From NCBI GenBank assembly GCA_028282785.1, contig JANQHE010000023.1, positions 1 through 64,000 on the forward strand: a stretch of 64,000 nucleotides of DNA, given 5' to 3'. The stretch is from Bacteroidales bacterium. GTDB taxonomy: Bacteria; Bacteroidota; Bacteroidia; Bacteroidales; UBA12077. How positions within the stretch are numbered: the stretch's first letter is position 1; each line of letters opens with the position of its first letter. Below are positions 12,255-22,300 of the stretch, piece by piece. The position numbers and the translations under genes are program-made. Below the pieces are notes generated by a model, which saw only the letters and a list, made by a program, of their open reading frames with translations, did no database searches and was not told the DNA's origin.

Positions 12255-13004
12255 ATGAATAAAAAAGAACTGATAAAAAAATTAAATTCAGATATTCAAG
12301 ATATATATTCCACTACAAATAAATTTGAGAATTCTGAAAATATCCATCCTCTTGATATTGATCTTGCACTTTCAAAAGTAAGAAATCTTTATGAGTTATT
12401 ACTTAAACTTGATTCTCGCAATATACAGATAGCTGAAAATCAGAAAGAAGAAATATCAGCACCTGTTAAAAAAGAGGAACAAAAAGAAGAGATTATAAAA
12501 AAAGTTGAAGCTAAACCTAAGGAAGCAGAAACAATACCAGAAAAGAAAGAAGGGGTAACCGAAGAAAAAACTCCTGTTCGCGAACCTGAATTTATTATTG
12601 AAACAGGTTCTGAAGAAAAAAAGGTTGAAGAAATAATTGAAGAGAAAATTGAAACAAAACAAAGCAATACTCCGGAAATAGTTGCAGATAAATTTCAATC
12701 AAAGAAGTTTGTGCATGATAATATTTCGAAGAAAAATGCAAAAAAAGATGTTTCGGCTAAAATGCAATCCAAGCCTATACAAGATATAAATTCAGCTATT
12801 GGTTTGAATGATAGGTTCATTTTTATCCGAGAATTATTCGGAAATAACAAAGACCATTATCATGAAACAGTTCAAGTCTTAAATAACTTTGATACCTATG
12901 ACAATGCGGTTAACTTCTTAGATGAGAATTTTGATTGGGAACCTGAAAATGAAAATTACGAACGTTTAAAAGAATTAGTGCGAAGGAAATTCGCTACCAA
13001 ATAA
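12255..13004 (+). CDS. Conserved hypothetical protein with E/K-rich linker
   Basis: ATG at 12255 (MNKKELIKKLNSDIQ) is preferred over the upstream 12165 start, which overlaps tdk. Confidence 0.7.
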   Translation: MNKKELIKKLNSDIQDIYSTTNKFENSENIHPLDIDLALSKVRNLYELLLKLDSRNIQIAENQKEEISAPVKKEEQKEEIIKKVEAKPKEAETIPEKKEGVTEEKTPVREPEFIIETGSEEKKVEEIIEEKIETKQSNTPEIVADKFQSKKFVHDNISKKNAKKDVSAKMQSKPIQDINSAIGLNDRFIFIRELFGNNKDHYHETVQVLNNFDTYDNAVNFLDENFDWEPENENYERLKELVRRKFATK

Positions 13005-13011
13005 TACGAAT

Positions 13012-13683
13012 ATGAGCAAACTCTATCTAGTTCCTACCCCAATAGGCAATCTCGAAGATATTACTTTAAGAGCTATTCGCATTTTGAAGGAAGTAGATGT
13101 TATTCTGGCAGAAGATACAAGAAAAACGGGAATTCTTTTAAAAAACTTTGAAATTGAAAAACCGACCTTAGCACATCATAAATTTAATGAACATAAAGCA
13201 TTACCGGCAATAGTTGAAAGAATAAAGAACGGAGAAACTATGGCCTTGGTTTCGGATGCAGGTACACCGGGAATTTCCGATCCTGGCTTTCTAATTTCAC
13301 GTGCTTGCATTGAAAATGATATAGAAATTGAATGTTTACCAGGAGCCACTGCGTTTATACCTGCACTTGTTAATTCCGGTTTACCAAATGACAGATTTTC
13401 ATTTGAAGGATTCTTACCGCAGAAAAAAGGAAGACAAAAGCGACTTGGTGAGTTAGTTGAAGAACATAAAACTATGGTGTTTTATGAATCACCATACAGG
13501 CTATTAAAAACACTTAATCAATTTGCAGAAGTATTTGGAGAGGACCGTAGAGCCAGTGTATCAAGGGAATTAACAAAAATCCATGAAGAAAATAAGAGAG
13601 GTACACTTAAGGAACTCATTGATTATTTTAATACTTCGACAATTAAAGGAGAAATCGTTATTATAATCGAAGGAAATCGTTAA
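13012..13683 (+). CDS. rsmI: 16S rRNA (cytidine(1402)-2'-O)-methyltransferase
   Basis: LYLVPTPIGNLEDITLRAIRILKEVD; VSDAGTPGISDPGF. Confidence 0.97.
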   Translation: MSKLYLVPTPIGNLEDITLRAIRILKEVDVILAEDTRKTGILLKNFEIEKPTLAHHKFNEHKALPAIVERIKNGETMALVSDAGTPGISDPGFLISRACIENDIEIECLPGATAFIPALVNSGLPNDRFSFEGFLPQKKGRQKRLGELVEEHKTMVFYESPYRLLKTLNQFAEVFGEDRRASVSRELTKIHEENKRGTLKELIDYFNTSTIKGEIVIIIEGNR

Positions 13684-13692
13684 GATTTTGGG

Positions 13693-13950
13693 CTAACTTT
13701 TTTTTAACACTTCATGTTCATTAAAAACAGGTAGGACAAATTCATCTAATTCTTCATAAGTAGAATTAGATGTAAACAAATCTTCCGGAATTTTGATATC
13801 AAAAATAAGTTGCATTCTTTGCCTAATTAAATCTAAGTCCTCAGCAGTTAGATTAAGGTTTTCTTTTAAACTTCTAGCAGGCTTCAATTCGATTGATTCC
13901 GGAAGTAAATCTGAAATTATTCTTTTTATAATAACATCAATAACTTTCAT
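13693..13950 (-). CDS. Acyl-carrier-protein-like small protein lacking the phosphopantetheine Ser
   Basis: LNLTAEDLDLIRQRMQLIFDIKIPEDLF aligns by eye to ACP (GADSLDxVELVMxxEEEFDIEIPDED). Confidence 0.55.
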   Translation of the reverse strand: MKVIDVIIKRIISDLLPESIELKPARSLKENLNLTAEDLDLIRQRMQLIFDIKIPEDLFTSNSTYEELDEFVLPVFNEHEVLKKS

Positions 13951-14095
13951 ATTGAAGCCAATTTTTAAGATAAATTGGTCGCGAAGGACGCATTTTAAGA
14001 GCGAATAAAACTGTACTATAAAAAATTACCGAACCAAAAATAGAAATGAAGTAAAGTTTAGAACTTCTTACTTGCGTCCACACGACCATTTTTAT

Positions 14096-14109
14096 ACCGA
14101 ACGTTTGGT
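14096..14109. promoter_or_regulatory. TetR-like operator half of a pair (ACCGAACGTTTGGT)
   Basis: 14 bp near-palindrome upstream of 13693-13950. Confidence 0.5.
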
Positions 14110-14168
14110 TTTTGCCTAGTTTGTATCTAACACCCTATTGCAATTTCATGATTAATAAGAGTGATTAA

Positions 14169-14182
14169 ACCGAACGTTCGGT
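14169..14182. promoter_or_regulatory. TetR-like operator (perfect palindrome ACCGAACGTTCGGT)
   Basis: 14 bp perfect palindrome, 73 bp from its near-copy at 14096. Confidence 0.55.
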
Positions 14183-14245
14183 CTGTAAAACTACAACAAA
14201 AAAAATACTAACCAAAAAAAAGTCAGTATTTTTTATGTTAAATTT

Positions 14246-16027
14246 TTATTTTCTTTTTCTCGAACGTTTTCCGGAATCAGATTTATTTCCTGATTTTCTT
14301 CTTGAACGGTCCTTATCTCTTGATCTATTCCTCTCGGATCTATTCCTTTCGCTTCGTTTAGTGGCACGTTCGGAATCTCCTCCTTTTGGTTTTTCTTTTG
14401 CTATTTCAGAATTAACCTTTACACCCTCGAAAACTGATGAACTTAATCCATCCAATACTTTATCCGTAAATTGCTTATCAATTTCAAAGAATGAAAATGA
14501 TTTCATGATATCAATTTTACCTATTGCTATATTTCTTTCCCGGGTTGATTCATTTATTAATCCCATCAAACGTTGAGCATTTAATCCTTGATTTTTTCCA
14601 ACATTTATAAACAAACGCTTAAAATCCTTACTACTAACTCGTCGTTTACCTTTATCCTTTTCTTTCCTACCTGCCGACAGCTGCCTAAATTCTTTTTCAT
14701 CAGGAATATTTAGGTCAGGAGCATTTTTATAATAATCCAGGAATCTGTTAAACTCCAGTGAAACAAATCTTTTGATTAAATCTTCCTTATCCAGCCATTC
14801 CAATTTTTTATAAATCTCAGGCAAGAATCCATCAATTTGACCATGATCAATATCTACTCTTTCCATTCTATCAATTAAATGGAACAGCTGTTTTTTACAG
14901 ACCTCCTTCCCTGTCGGGATTTCTGCTTTTTCGAAATTTTTATTGATTTTTTTCTCAATTTCCTTAATTCTATACCTCTCACGTAAATGAACAATTGCTA
15001 TAGATATTCCTGTTTTTCCAGCTCTACCCGTACGACCACTTCTATGTGTATATGCTTCAATATCGTCGGGTAAATTATAATTAATTACATGGGAAAGATC
15101 ATTCACATCTAATCCTCGAGCTGCAACATCAGTGGCAACAAGCATTTGTAAATTTTTCAATCTAAACCGGCTCATTACATGATCACGTTGCGCTTGTGAT
15201 AGATCTCCATGAAGGGCATCCGCATTATAACCATCTTTTATAAGCCATTCAGCAACTTCTTTTGTTTCCATTCGGGTACGGCAAAAGATAATTGCATAAA
15301 TATCCGGATTCATATCCGCAATTCTTTTTAAAGCTAAATAACGATCGCGCGCATGAACCAGGTAATAAAGATGCTTTACGCTTTCTGCTCCGGCATTTTT
15401 CTTACCTACAGTGATTTCCTCGGGATTCTTCATGTAATTTTTCGCTATTGCAGCGACTTCTTTTGGCATTGTAGCTGAAAAAAGCAAGGTTCTCCTTTCA
15501 TCAGGCACAGATTCCAATATATCATTCAAATCTTCACGAAAACCCATATTTAGCATTTCGTCTGCCTCATCGAGAACAACTGTTTGTACATTGGTAATAT
15601 CCGCTTTTTTTCTTTTGATTAAATCCAGCATTCTACCAGGTGTTGCTACAATTACATGCACTCCCATTCTTAATCCTCTAATTTGAGCATCGATGTTTGC
15701 ACCACCATAAACCGGCAATACTTTTAATCCCTTAATATATTTGGAATACGCCATCAGATCCTTTGCAATTTGAACGCACAACTCCCTGGTTGGGGAAAGG
15801 ATCAAAGCTTGCGGATACTTTTCTTTTACATTAACCTGCTGTACAATTGGTAAACCAAACGCTGCTGTTTTTCCGGTTCCTGTTTGTGCTAATGCAACAA
15901 TATCGCGGTTTGTTTCAAGTAAAACCGGAATTACTTCTTTTTGAACGGGCATTGCTTCTTCAAAACCCAATTCGTTAATTCCCTTTAGGATATCTTCCTG
16001 GATACCTAAATCGGTAAATTTTGTCAT
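14246..16027 (-). CDS. DEAD-box ATP-dependent RNA helicase (DeaD/CsdA type)
   Basis: AQTGTGKTAAF, DEAD, SAT, HRSGRTGRAG; C-terminal RNA-binding domain and R/K/S-rich tail. Start set at MTKFTDLG. Confidence 0.95.
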   Translation of the reverse strand: MTKFTDLGIQEDILKGINELGFEEAMPVQKEVIPVLLETNRDIVALAQTGTGKTAAFGLPIVQQVNVKEKYPQALILSPTRELCVQIAKDLMAYSKYIKGLKVLPVYGGANIDAQIRGLRMGVHVIVATPGRMLDLIKRKKADITNVQTVVLDEADEMLNMGFREDLNDILESVPDERRTLLFSATMPKEVAAIAKNYMKNPEEITVGKKNAGAESVKHLYYLVHARDRYLALKRIADMNPDIYAIIFCRTRMETKEVAEWLIKDGYNADALHGDLSQAQRDHVMSRFRLKNLQMLVATDVAARGLDVNDLSHVINYNLPDDIEAYTHRSGRTGRAGKTGISIAIVHLRERYRIKEIEKKINKNFEKAEIPTGKEVCKKQLFHLIDRMERVDIDHGQIDGFLPEIYKKLEWLDKEDLIKRFVSLEFNRFLDYYKNAPDLNIPDEKEFRQLSAGRKEKDKGKRRVSSKDFKRLFINVGKNQGLNAQRLMGLINESTRERNIAIGKIDIMKSFSFFEIDKQFTDKVLDGLSSSVFEGVKVNSEIAKEKPKGGDSERATKRSERNRSERNRSRDKDRSRRKSGNKSDSGKRSRKRK

Positions 16028-16330
16028 TATGTTTTCCTCCCGTGCTTTCAGATTCCCAAACAATACCGATAGTATTTTTAATTACATTTCTTTCTAAATA
16101 CTCCTTTAAAATTGAATCGGCACTTACAATTCCACTTCCAAAATCCAATTCCAATCCTTAAAATCTTATTGAATAAGAATTGTACAGCTTGCCAAAAGCC
16201 GGTCAGATACCAAAAAACACTTTTAATTATTATAAGGGCGCAAAGGTAGAATAATTATTTGATTTTGAGGGATTTTTTGAAATTATTTTTAGCTTATAGT
16301 CCTTATGGTTTTAAAAACCTTAAATATATA

Positions 16331-17074
16331 TTAACAATCATCAAACCCGGGACGTCTAAATTCCATTGCCGTGGGATAAACCTTTAGTATATCTCGTTTT
16401 ATTTTAGCTAATTGGGCAAGAAACCGAAGTAAATCATCTTCGAAGTCCGGCATTTTTTCTAAAATTAATCCTAAAGCTGCTATTGACCTGTCAATAGCAA
16501 TAATGGCAATTTTTGCCGATCCTTTTTGATCATAGTCCTCATATTCATCAGGTACGTCTCCAAAATCAAGCATCGACCTATGTACTTTTGCTGAAATAAA
16601 TAGGCTATACCACTGTACAACCTCCAGTGCATTCTTAAATTTCAACGCTATATTTTCATCAACTAATAACAATTTTTGTGCTGTTTCATTTAACTTTTCA
16701 CTATTACCTTTTAGCCAGTTTATCATATTAAGACCATATTCTCTTGCATGCTCTTCGATTTCTACATTTTTTACTTCCAATTTACAATCTTCCTCATCTA
16801 TATTATCTAAATCTATTCCAAGCTCTTCAGCATGTTCTCTTATCATATCAAAAGTAGCTTCGAAAATCATGCTTAAATCTTTCCAAAATTTTTCGTTGTT
16901 CAGGTCAACATCTTCTTGATTACTTTCTAAACCTTCGGTCAAAACATAATTTCCACATTTACTAGTAAATGGACATCTTTCGCACCACCGGTCACAATAA
17001 TTGTGAATACCCGGAATAAGATCTTTTCTACTGCCCAGTTCATCAAGTTTTTTCCTGTATTCTTGCTTATCCAT
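16331..17074 (-). CDS. Hypothetical protein with CX3CX2CX5C cluster
   Basis: CDRWCERCPFTSKC near N-terminus; adjacent to radical SAM gene. Confidence 0.7.
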   Translation of the reverse strand: MDKQEYRKKLDELGSRKDLIPGIHNYCDRWCERCPFTSKCGNYVLTEGLESNQEDVDLNNEKFWKDLSMIFEATFDMIREHAEELGIDLDNIDEEDCKLEVKNVEIEEHAREYGLNMINWLKGNSEKLNETAQKLLLVDENIALKFKNALEVVQWYSLFISAKVHRSMLDFGDVPDEYEDYDQKGSAKIAIIAIDRSIAALGLILEKMPDFEDDLLRFLAQLAKIKRDILKVYPTAMEFRRPGFDDC

Positions 17075-17090
17075 TGTAACTTTTAAATAT

Positions 17091-18215
17091 TTAGTGATTT
17101 AATAATTTCTCATAATATCCGGAAGTTCCGGTATCTAAGATTTCCAGAATTATCTTTTCAGACACGCTCCCAATTCCTTTTAGTGTTTGTAATTTATTTC
17201 GATATTCGGAAACAGGTTCTTTTAATTGAGAAATGGAATAAGCTCCATAACCATAAGGTGATTTTTGGCCTTTTTGCTTAAGGATATAATCCATTTGGCC
17301 GAGAATTACTGCAACCAAGTCATTCCGGTCAATGAATCGATTATATAACCAGGCCGGAATTCTAATCGGAATCTTATATTTCCTTGCTAAATTTAGAAAA
17401 AGTGAATTAACTGAATTATAGTATTCATAGGATGCTCCTCCCCATTTATTGCCTTTGTAAATCATACCATATTCATGTAATAGATCTGGATAATGTTCCT
17501 TAAGTACATTATAAAAATGATCTTGTTGGCGTCCTTCTTTTAAAGTCATTCCTCCGAAAATGATAAAATCCACATCGGCTTCTTTAAAACCACGAATTGA
17601 GTTTTCCAATTGATCGGGTAAATCAGTAATAAATGGTATCACAGGCATTAAAAAAGCTCCAACCGAAAAACCCTGCTTCTTAAAAAATGAAATAGCTTCC
17701 AGTCTTTCTGCTGCAGAAGGAACGCCAGGCTCCATAATTTTACAAACTTTGTCGTTAACACCGGAAAAACTAAAGCTTACAAATGCCCTCGATTTTTGGT
17801 TTATCTCCTGCAAAATATCGATGTCTCTTTTTACCAAGGTAGATTTAGTTAATACATGCACAGGAAAATCGTATTGATAAACTATTTTTAATACATTCCT
17901 TGAAAGTTCATACTTTTTATCCAGTGCATTATAGCTATCACCAACACCGCCACCGATCATAATAAACCCTTTTTTCAGAGGATTTCTTTTCCTGGTTGGG
18001 TCAAGCTCTCTTTTTAATAATTCAGGGGCATTTATTTTAACTTCAATATCTTTTCCAAATTCTCCTTCAACATAATATCCTTCTGCCCTTCCATCACAAT
18101 AAGCACAATTATGTAAACAACCGCGGTATAAATTCATACCATAACGTGCAACGAACCAGGAGTCTACCATCTTATGTTTTCTCAATAAAGATTTAGCTTG
18201 TATTTCTGTAACCAT
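17091..18215 (-). CDS. SPL-family radical SAM protein
   Basis: YRGCLHNCAYCDGRA radical SAM CxxxCxxC; spore photoproduct lyase-like family. Confidence 0.88.
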   Translation of the reverse strand: MVTEIQAKSLLRKHKMVDSWFVARYGMNLYRGCLHNCAYCDGRAEGYYVEGEFGKDIEVKINAPELLKRELDPTRKRNPLKKGFIMIGGGVGDSYNALDKKYELSRNVLKIVYQYDFPVHVLTKSTLVKRDIDILQEINQKSRAFVSFSFSGVNDKVCKIMEPGVPSAAERLEAISFFKKQGFSVGAFLMPVIPFITDLPDQLENSIRGFKEADVDFIIFGGMTLKEGRQQDHFYNVLKEHYPDLLHEYGMIYKGNKWGGASYEYYNSVNSLFLNLARKYKIPIRIPAWLYNRFIDRNDLVAVILGQMDYILKQKGQKSPYGYGAYSISQLKEPVSEYRNKLQTLKGIGSVSEKIILEILDTGTSGYYEKLLNH

Positions 18216-18230
18216 TCAATAAAAATAAAA

Positions 18231-18257
18231 AAAGGGATTGATTCACTCAACCCTTTT
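18231..18257 (-). terminator. Putative intrinsic terminator of ssb
   Basis: AAAGGGATTGA...TCAACCCTTT hairpin followed (minus strand) by T-rich tract. Confidence 0.6.
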
Positions 18258-18270
18258 CTCAAATAAAGAT

Positions 18271-18609
18271 TTACGCTTCAAGTTTTGCAGGCTCAACTTT
18301 AAATGCAACAACCTCGGTTATGTGCTTGTCCTCACCATTCTTATCAGTATACTTTCTGTTATTCAATTTACCAGATATAGAAACTAGTTCTCCTTTCTTT
18401 AAAAAATCCAGGTTTTCATCTTTTTTATTTTTCCAGTAAGTTACATTATGCCAGGTTGAATTATTAACCCATTCACCATCTTTGTTTTTATAACTTTCAT
18501 TAGTAGCTAAACGAATATTAACCAATGTGCGCCCGCTTTCAAATGTTTTTACTTCTGCATCCTGTCCTAAGAATCCTTGAATTTCTACTTTGTTGATTGT
18601 TTTTTCCAT
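18271..18609 (-). CDS. ssb: Single-stranded DNA-binding protein
   Basis: NKVEIQGFLGQDAEVKTFESGRTLVNIRLATNESYKNKDGEW OB-fold. Confidence 0.92.
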   Translation of the reverse strand: MEKTINKVEIQGFLGQDAEVKTFESGRTLVNIRLATNESYKNKDGEWVNNSTWHNVTYWKNKKDENLDFLKKGELVSISGKLNNRKYTDKNGEDKHITEVVAFKVEPAKLEA

Positions 18610-18742
18610 TGTTTTTTAGTTTTAAATATCTGCCCTTCGACAGACCGGATTAATAAAATTTTGTTGATACAAAGTAAGCGTAACATTATCAGTTTAGTCG
18701 GTAATTAATTAAGTATAGCCGGTTAATATTCGTTTGTTGTCG

Positions 18743-18760
18743 TTTGTAGTTGACTACAAA
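18743..18760. promoter_or_regulatory. 18 bp palindrome TTTGTAGTTGACTACAAA in ssb/zinc-ribbon intergenic region
   Basis: Perfect 8 bp arms with TG centre, next to a TATATTTG -7-like element. Confidence 0.5.
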
Positions 18761-18795
18761 TTATTTTATATTTGATTTACAACATGTAAATAGAA

Positions 18796-19170
18796 ATGAT
18801 TATGAGAGAAAATTCCTTCAGAAAATGCCCTGAATGTGGTGATGAAATTATTGGAAGAGCCGATAAGAAGTTTTGTTCGGATCAATGCCGTAATACCTAT
18901 AATAACCGGTTAAATAGCGATGCCAGCAATACTGTTCGTAATATCAATAACATCTTAAGAAAAAACAGGCGGATTCTTCAAGAGTTAAACAAACAATCAG
19001 GTAAAACCATGGTAAATAAAGATACTTTGCTTACAAATGGTTTTAATTTTACGTATCACACACATATTTATAAAACTAAAAAGGGTGATTCATATATATT
19101 TTGTTACGAACAAGGATATTTGTATTTAAAAGATAAAGATTTGTATTTACTCGTTGAAAATAAAGATTAG
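18796..19170 (+). CDS. Small zinc-ribbon protein
   Basis: CPECGDEIIGRADKKFCSDQCRNTYNN; start may be the second Met. Confidence 0.75.
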   Translation: MIMRENSFRKCPECGDEIIGRADKKFCSDQCRNTYNNRLNSDASNTVRNINNILRKNRRILQELNKQSGKTMVNKDTLLTNGFNFTYHTHIYKTKKGDSYIFCYEQGYLYLKDKDLYLLVENKD

Positions 19171-19198
19171 TAAAAAATGTCCTTATTCAATCTTTTGG

Positions 19199-19211
19199 AA
19201 CCTGTCAGGTT
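19199..19211. repeat. REP-like palindrome AACCTGTCAGGTT
   Basis: 13 nt palindrome just past the RAYT stop codon. Confidence 0.55.
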
Positions 19212-19216
19212 ACTTA

Positions 19217-19840
19217 CTAGATCAAATCCTTTATTTTGTCTAAATCGTGTTCAACCTTATGAAAATATTGATAATTTTCAACATCTTCGAACCAATTAAT
19301 AACATCCTCACGTTTTAAGTTTGTTTTTTTAGGTGAAGAAACTGTCAAATATGAACTCCAGGGATATTCAATCATATCTTCAACAAAACCATGTTTTACC
19401 GGATTATGATGAATATAATAAACCAGATATCTCAAATAAGCTTCATTTTCAATTAGAATTCGTTTAAAAGGCCTTTCGAATAATGGGCCTGTACGATTGT
19501 TGCGTTTGTTGAATGCTTTAGTATATGCATTAAAAAGATTAGAAAATTGTTTTGAGGGTCGGTTTGGAATATTAAACCTATTAAACCTGTCAGGATTTTG
19601 AATACCTGACAGGTTTGTTAAAATTTCCTTCTCCTCCTTTATCCGAACCAAAAAATGAAAATGATTCGACATTAAGCAATATGCAAAGGTATCAGCAACC
19701 GGAAGAATATATTTTTCATACAAATGTAAAAAATGTTCAAAGTTTGAATTTTCTTCGAACAAATTACATGAATTAACACCTCGATTGTAAATATGATAGT
19801 ATCTGCCGAACTCCAGAGCTTGCATTATTATTTTTCCCAT
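19217..19840 (-). mobile_element. REP-associated tyrosine transposase (RAYT, Y1_Tnp)
   Basis: YYHIYNRGVNSCNLFEEN...CLMSNHFHFLVRIKEE...LVYYIHHNPVKHGFVEDMIEYPWSSY. Confidence 0.9.
19583..19616. repeat. REP-like hairpin inside the RAYT coding sequence
   Basis: AAACCTGTCAGG-ATTTTGAATA-CCTGACAGGTTT, perfect 12 bp arms. Confidence 0.65.
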
Positions 19841-20244
19841 TTTTTAAAATACACTTGAGGAAAATCTTTATCCTTAAGTTTTAAATCTGTTCTTATCGAT
19901 TTTATTAAATCAGTCAAGAATTTATCATATAAATCACTCTTTTTGTCCACTCCCTCATTCTCAAAGGTTATAATTTTCTTTATAACATCTTCGCTTGCTA
20001 TTATGAAAAGTTTATCCCTTGCAGAGACATAATTCTTCAAACACTCTATATTTTCGTTTTCAGCAGCTAAATCATGTATTGCTTCAATATATGCTATATA
20101 GTGTTCTTCCTTTAGTTTTCGTATTTGTAAAGTTATACTATTTCGATTTGCCAAAAATGCTCCAAGAATTGAGACAGTTATTGCTGATAATGCACCAAAA
20201 ATAGATATAAATAATCCAGTATTCATCTTTATAAGTTTTGTCAT
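19828..20244 (-). CDS. Hypothetical membrane-anchored protein
   Basis: N-terminal TM segment then charged helical region. Confidence 0.5.
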   Translation of the reverse strand: MTKLIKMNTGLFISIFGALSAITVSILGAFLANRNSITLQIRKLKEEHYIAYIEAIHDLAAENENIECLKNYVSARDKLFIIASEDVIKKIITFENEGVDKKSDLYDKFLTDLIKSIRTDLKLKDKDFPQVYFKKWEK

Positions 20245-20321
20245 TTATTTAAACAGCCCTAGATTCATGCAAAAAAGGGATTGCTAAAAACCGCCTCTTT
20301 GTCACTATTAAAATCTATAAA

Positions 20322-22202
20322 CTAAATCTTACCAAGCTCTTTCAAAGCAACTTCAAGTTGGTCAACTAATTCTGTCATTCTATTCACAACTGCCAAATAA
20401 GGTTCTTTTGTACTTAAATCAACTCCCGCCTTCTTTAATAATTCAACAGGATATTCACTTCCTCCAGATTTTAACAGAGTTAAATATCTTTGTTGTGCTT
20501 CTTTTGCTTCCTTCCTGGTTTTAGCCTGTTTTATCTGATCGTGCAGAATGCTTGAACAAGAAACTGAAACCGCGTAAGTAAATACATAATAAGGGGAATG
20601 ACTAAAGTGATGAATTTTTGGCCAACTGTAGGGATAATTTTCCGAACGATCTAAAACACCACCATTATATTTTTTATTGATCTGTTTAAATTTTTCTGCA
20701 ATAACTTCAGAATTAACGGATGAGTTATTTTCTATTATTTTGAACAGTTCATACTCAAATTCGGCAAATTGACTCTGCCTGTAGAAACCTCTTGAAATAA
20801 TATCAATAGCTTTAACAAGATATGTTATTTTTTCATTGGTATCATCCGTATTATCAATTAAATAATCCAATAGCATTATTTCATTGAAAATAGCAGCTGT
20901 TTCAGCCAATAAGGGAGAAAAAGCTGAATATTGGAAAGGTTGATTCTCGATAGTATAAACACTATGCACCGCATGCCCTATTTCATGCGAAAGTGTAAAA
21001 AGATAATCCTGGGTATTATTCCAGTTTAATAATATAAATGGATGTATACCATACGTAAACCAATTATATGCAGCAGCATATTTTCCAGGTTTTGGATAAA
21101 CATCGATCCATCCCCCTTCAAATGTTTTTTCAGCTTTTTTAATGTAATCTTCACCAAGTGGCTTTAGGCTGTTTAAAACAATATTAACAGCATCATCATA
21201 AGGGTAGTTAAAATTCACATCCACTAGTTTAAAGGATTCATCCGAACCGTAGTAATTATCCAATTTTAAAGCCTTCTTACGGAGCAGTCTGTATTTTTCC
21301 AGTATTTCGGTATTATTTCCGGCTACATCCAATAATGCTGTGTATATATTAATTGGGATCTTATCCGGTTCTAATGTATAATCCAAACATGAATTATAGC
21401 CGTAAATTTGTGCCTCGGCCCAAATCCCCTGGGCTTTGCTAATCCAGATCTCGGAATATGTTCTGTTAAAATCCGTATACGATTCTTCCAACGCCTCAAA
21501 TACTTTTTTCCTATCTTCCTGATTTTTCTGCTCTACGTATACTTTTGATGCATTTGAAGGACTTGCAATTAACTCTTTTCCATTGGAAAGGGTAACACTT
21601 TTATATCTCATGTCAGACAATGATAAGGCATGGAATATTGCTGAAGAAGAATTAACTACTTGTGTATAATAGCTTTTTAATTTTTGTGTTTCCGAATCTA
21701 AAATATGCGATTGTTGATCATAAAATTTTGTAAATTCAAACTCATAGCTTGCCAGTTCTTCATTATTTTCTATCCATTGAAAAACTGTTTCTTTTGGAAT
21801 TTGAGCTATTTGTTCGTTTACCCAGGCAGAGTTTCTTTCAAACTCGGTCTTCAGAATTTGTAGTTCTTTTAATTTCAAATTATATAATGAATTTCTTGAA
21901 TCTAAATCCCCAACTAAGTATGTATAGAAAAAAAGTTTATCAAATAATTGTAATATGAAACTATGAGAATTCTTAAAGCTCAATAAAACTTCAGGGCCTT
22001 CTGCCAATCTTCCCTTATATTTTTGAGATTCTTGAATTTTAGCTTTTAACAGGTTAAAATCATTATTCCATTTATCCCAGTCTGAGTATATTTGTGTTAA
22101 ATCCCAGTTATATTTTTTATTATTATGATCAGGTGATGCATTTTGTGAATAACCGATCTTTAAAAAAAACGATAAAAGAATGAACGAAACGATATATTTC
22201 AT
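20322..22202 (-). CDS. pepF: Oligoendopeptidase F (M3 family), paralog 1
   Basis: TLSHEIGHAVHS (HExxH), signal peptide. Confidence 0.92.
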   Translation of the reverse strand: MKYIVSFILLSFFLKIGYSQNASPDHNNKKYNWDLTQIYSDWDKWNNDFNLLKAKIQESQKYKGRLAEGPEVLLSFKNSHSFILQLFDKLFFYTYLVGDLDSRNSLYNLKLKELQILKTEFERNSAWVNEQIAQIPKETVFQWIENNEELASYEFEFTKFYDQQSHILDSETQKLKSYYTQVVNSSSAIFHALSLSDMRYKSVTLSNGKELIASPSNASKVYVEQKNQEDRKKVFEALEESYTDFNRTYSEIWISKAQGIWAEAQIYGYNSCLDYTLEPDKIPINIYTALLDVAGNNTEILEKYRLLRKKALKLDNYYGSDESFKLVDVNFNYPYDDAVNIVLNSLKPLGEDYIKKAEKTFEGGWIDVYPKPGKYAAAYNWFTYGIHPFILLNWNNTQDYLFTLSHEIGHAVHSVYTIENQPFQYSAFSPLLAETAAIFNEIMLLDYLIDNTDDTNEKITYLVKAIDIISRGFYRQSQFAEFEYELFKIIENNSSVNSEVIAEKFKQINKKYNGGVLDRSENYPYSWPKIHHFSHSPYYVFTYAVSVSCSSILHDQIKQAKTRKEAKEAQQRYLTLLKSGGSEYPVELLKKAGVDLSTKEPYLAVVNRMTELVDQLEVALKELGKI

Positions 22203-22250
22203 AGCTAAAATTTTATTTCTAAAATTAACATTATAAATCTATTATACAAA

Positions 22251-22278
22251 AAAGGGATTACTTAAGTGTAATCCCTTT
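22251..22278 (-). terminator. Intrinsic terminator of second pepF paralog
   Basis: AAAGGGATTAC-TTAAGT-GTAATCCCTTT, with T6 tract on the minus strand. Confidence 0.75.
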
Positions 22279-22300
22279 CTCCATTTTAAAAACATAAAAA

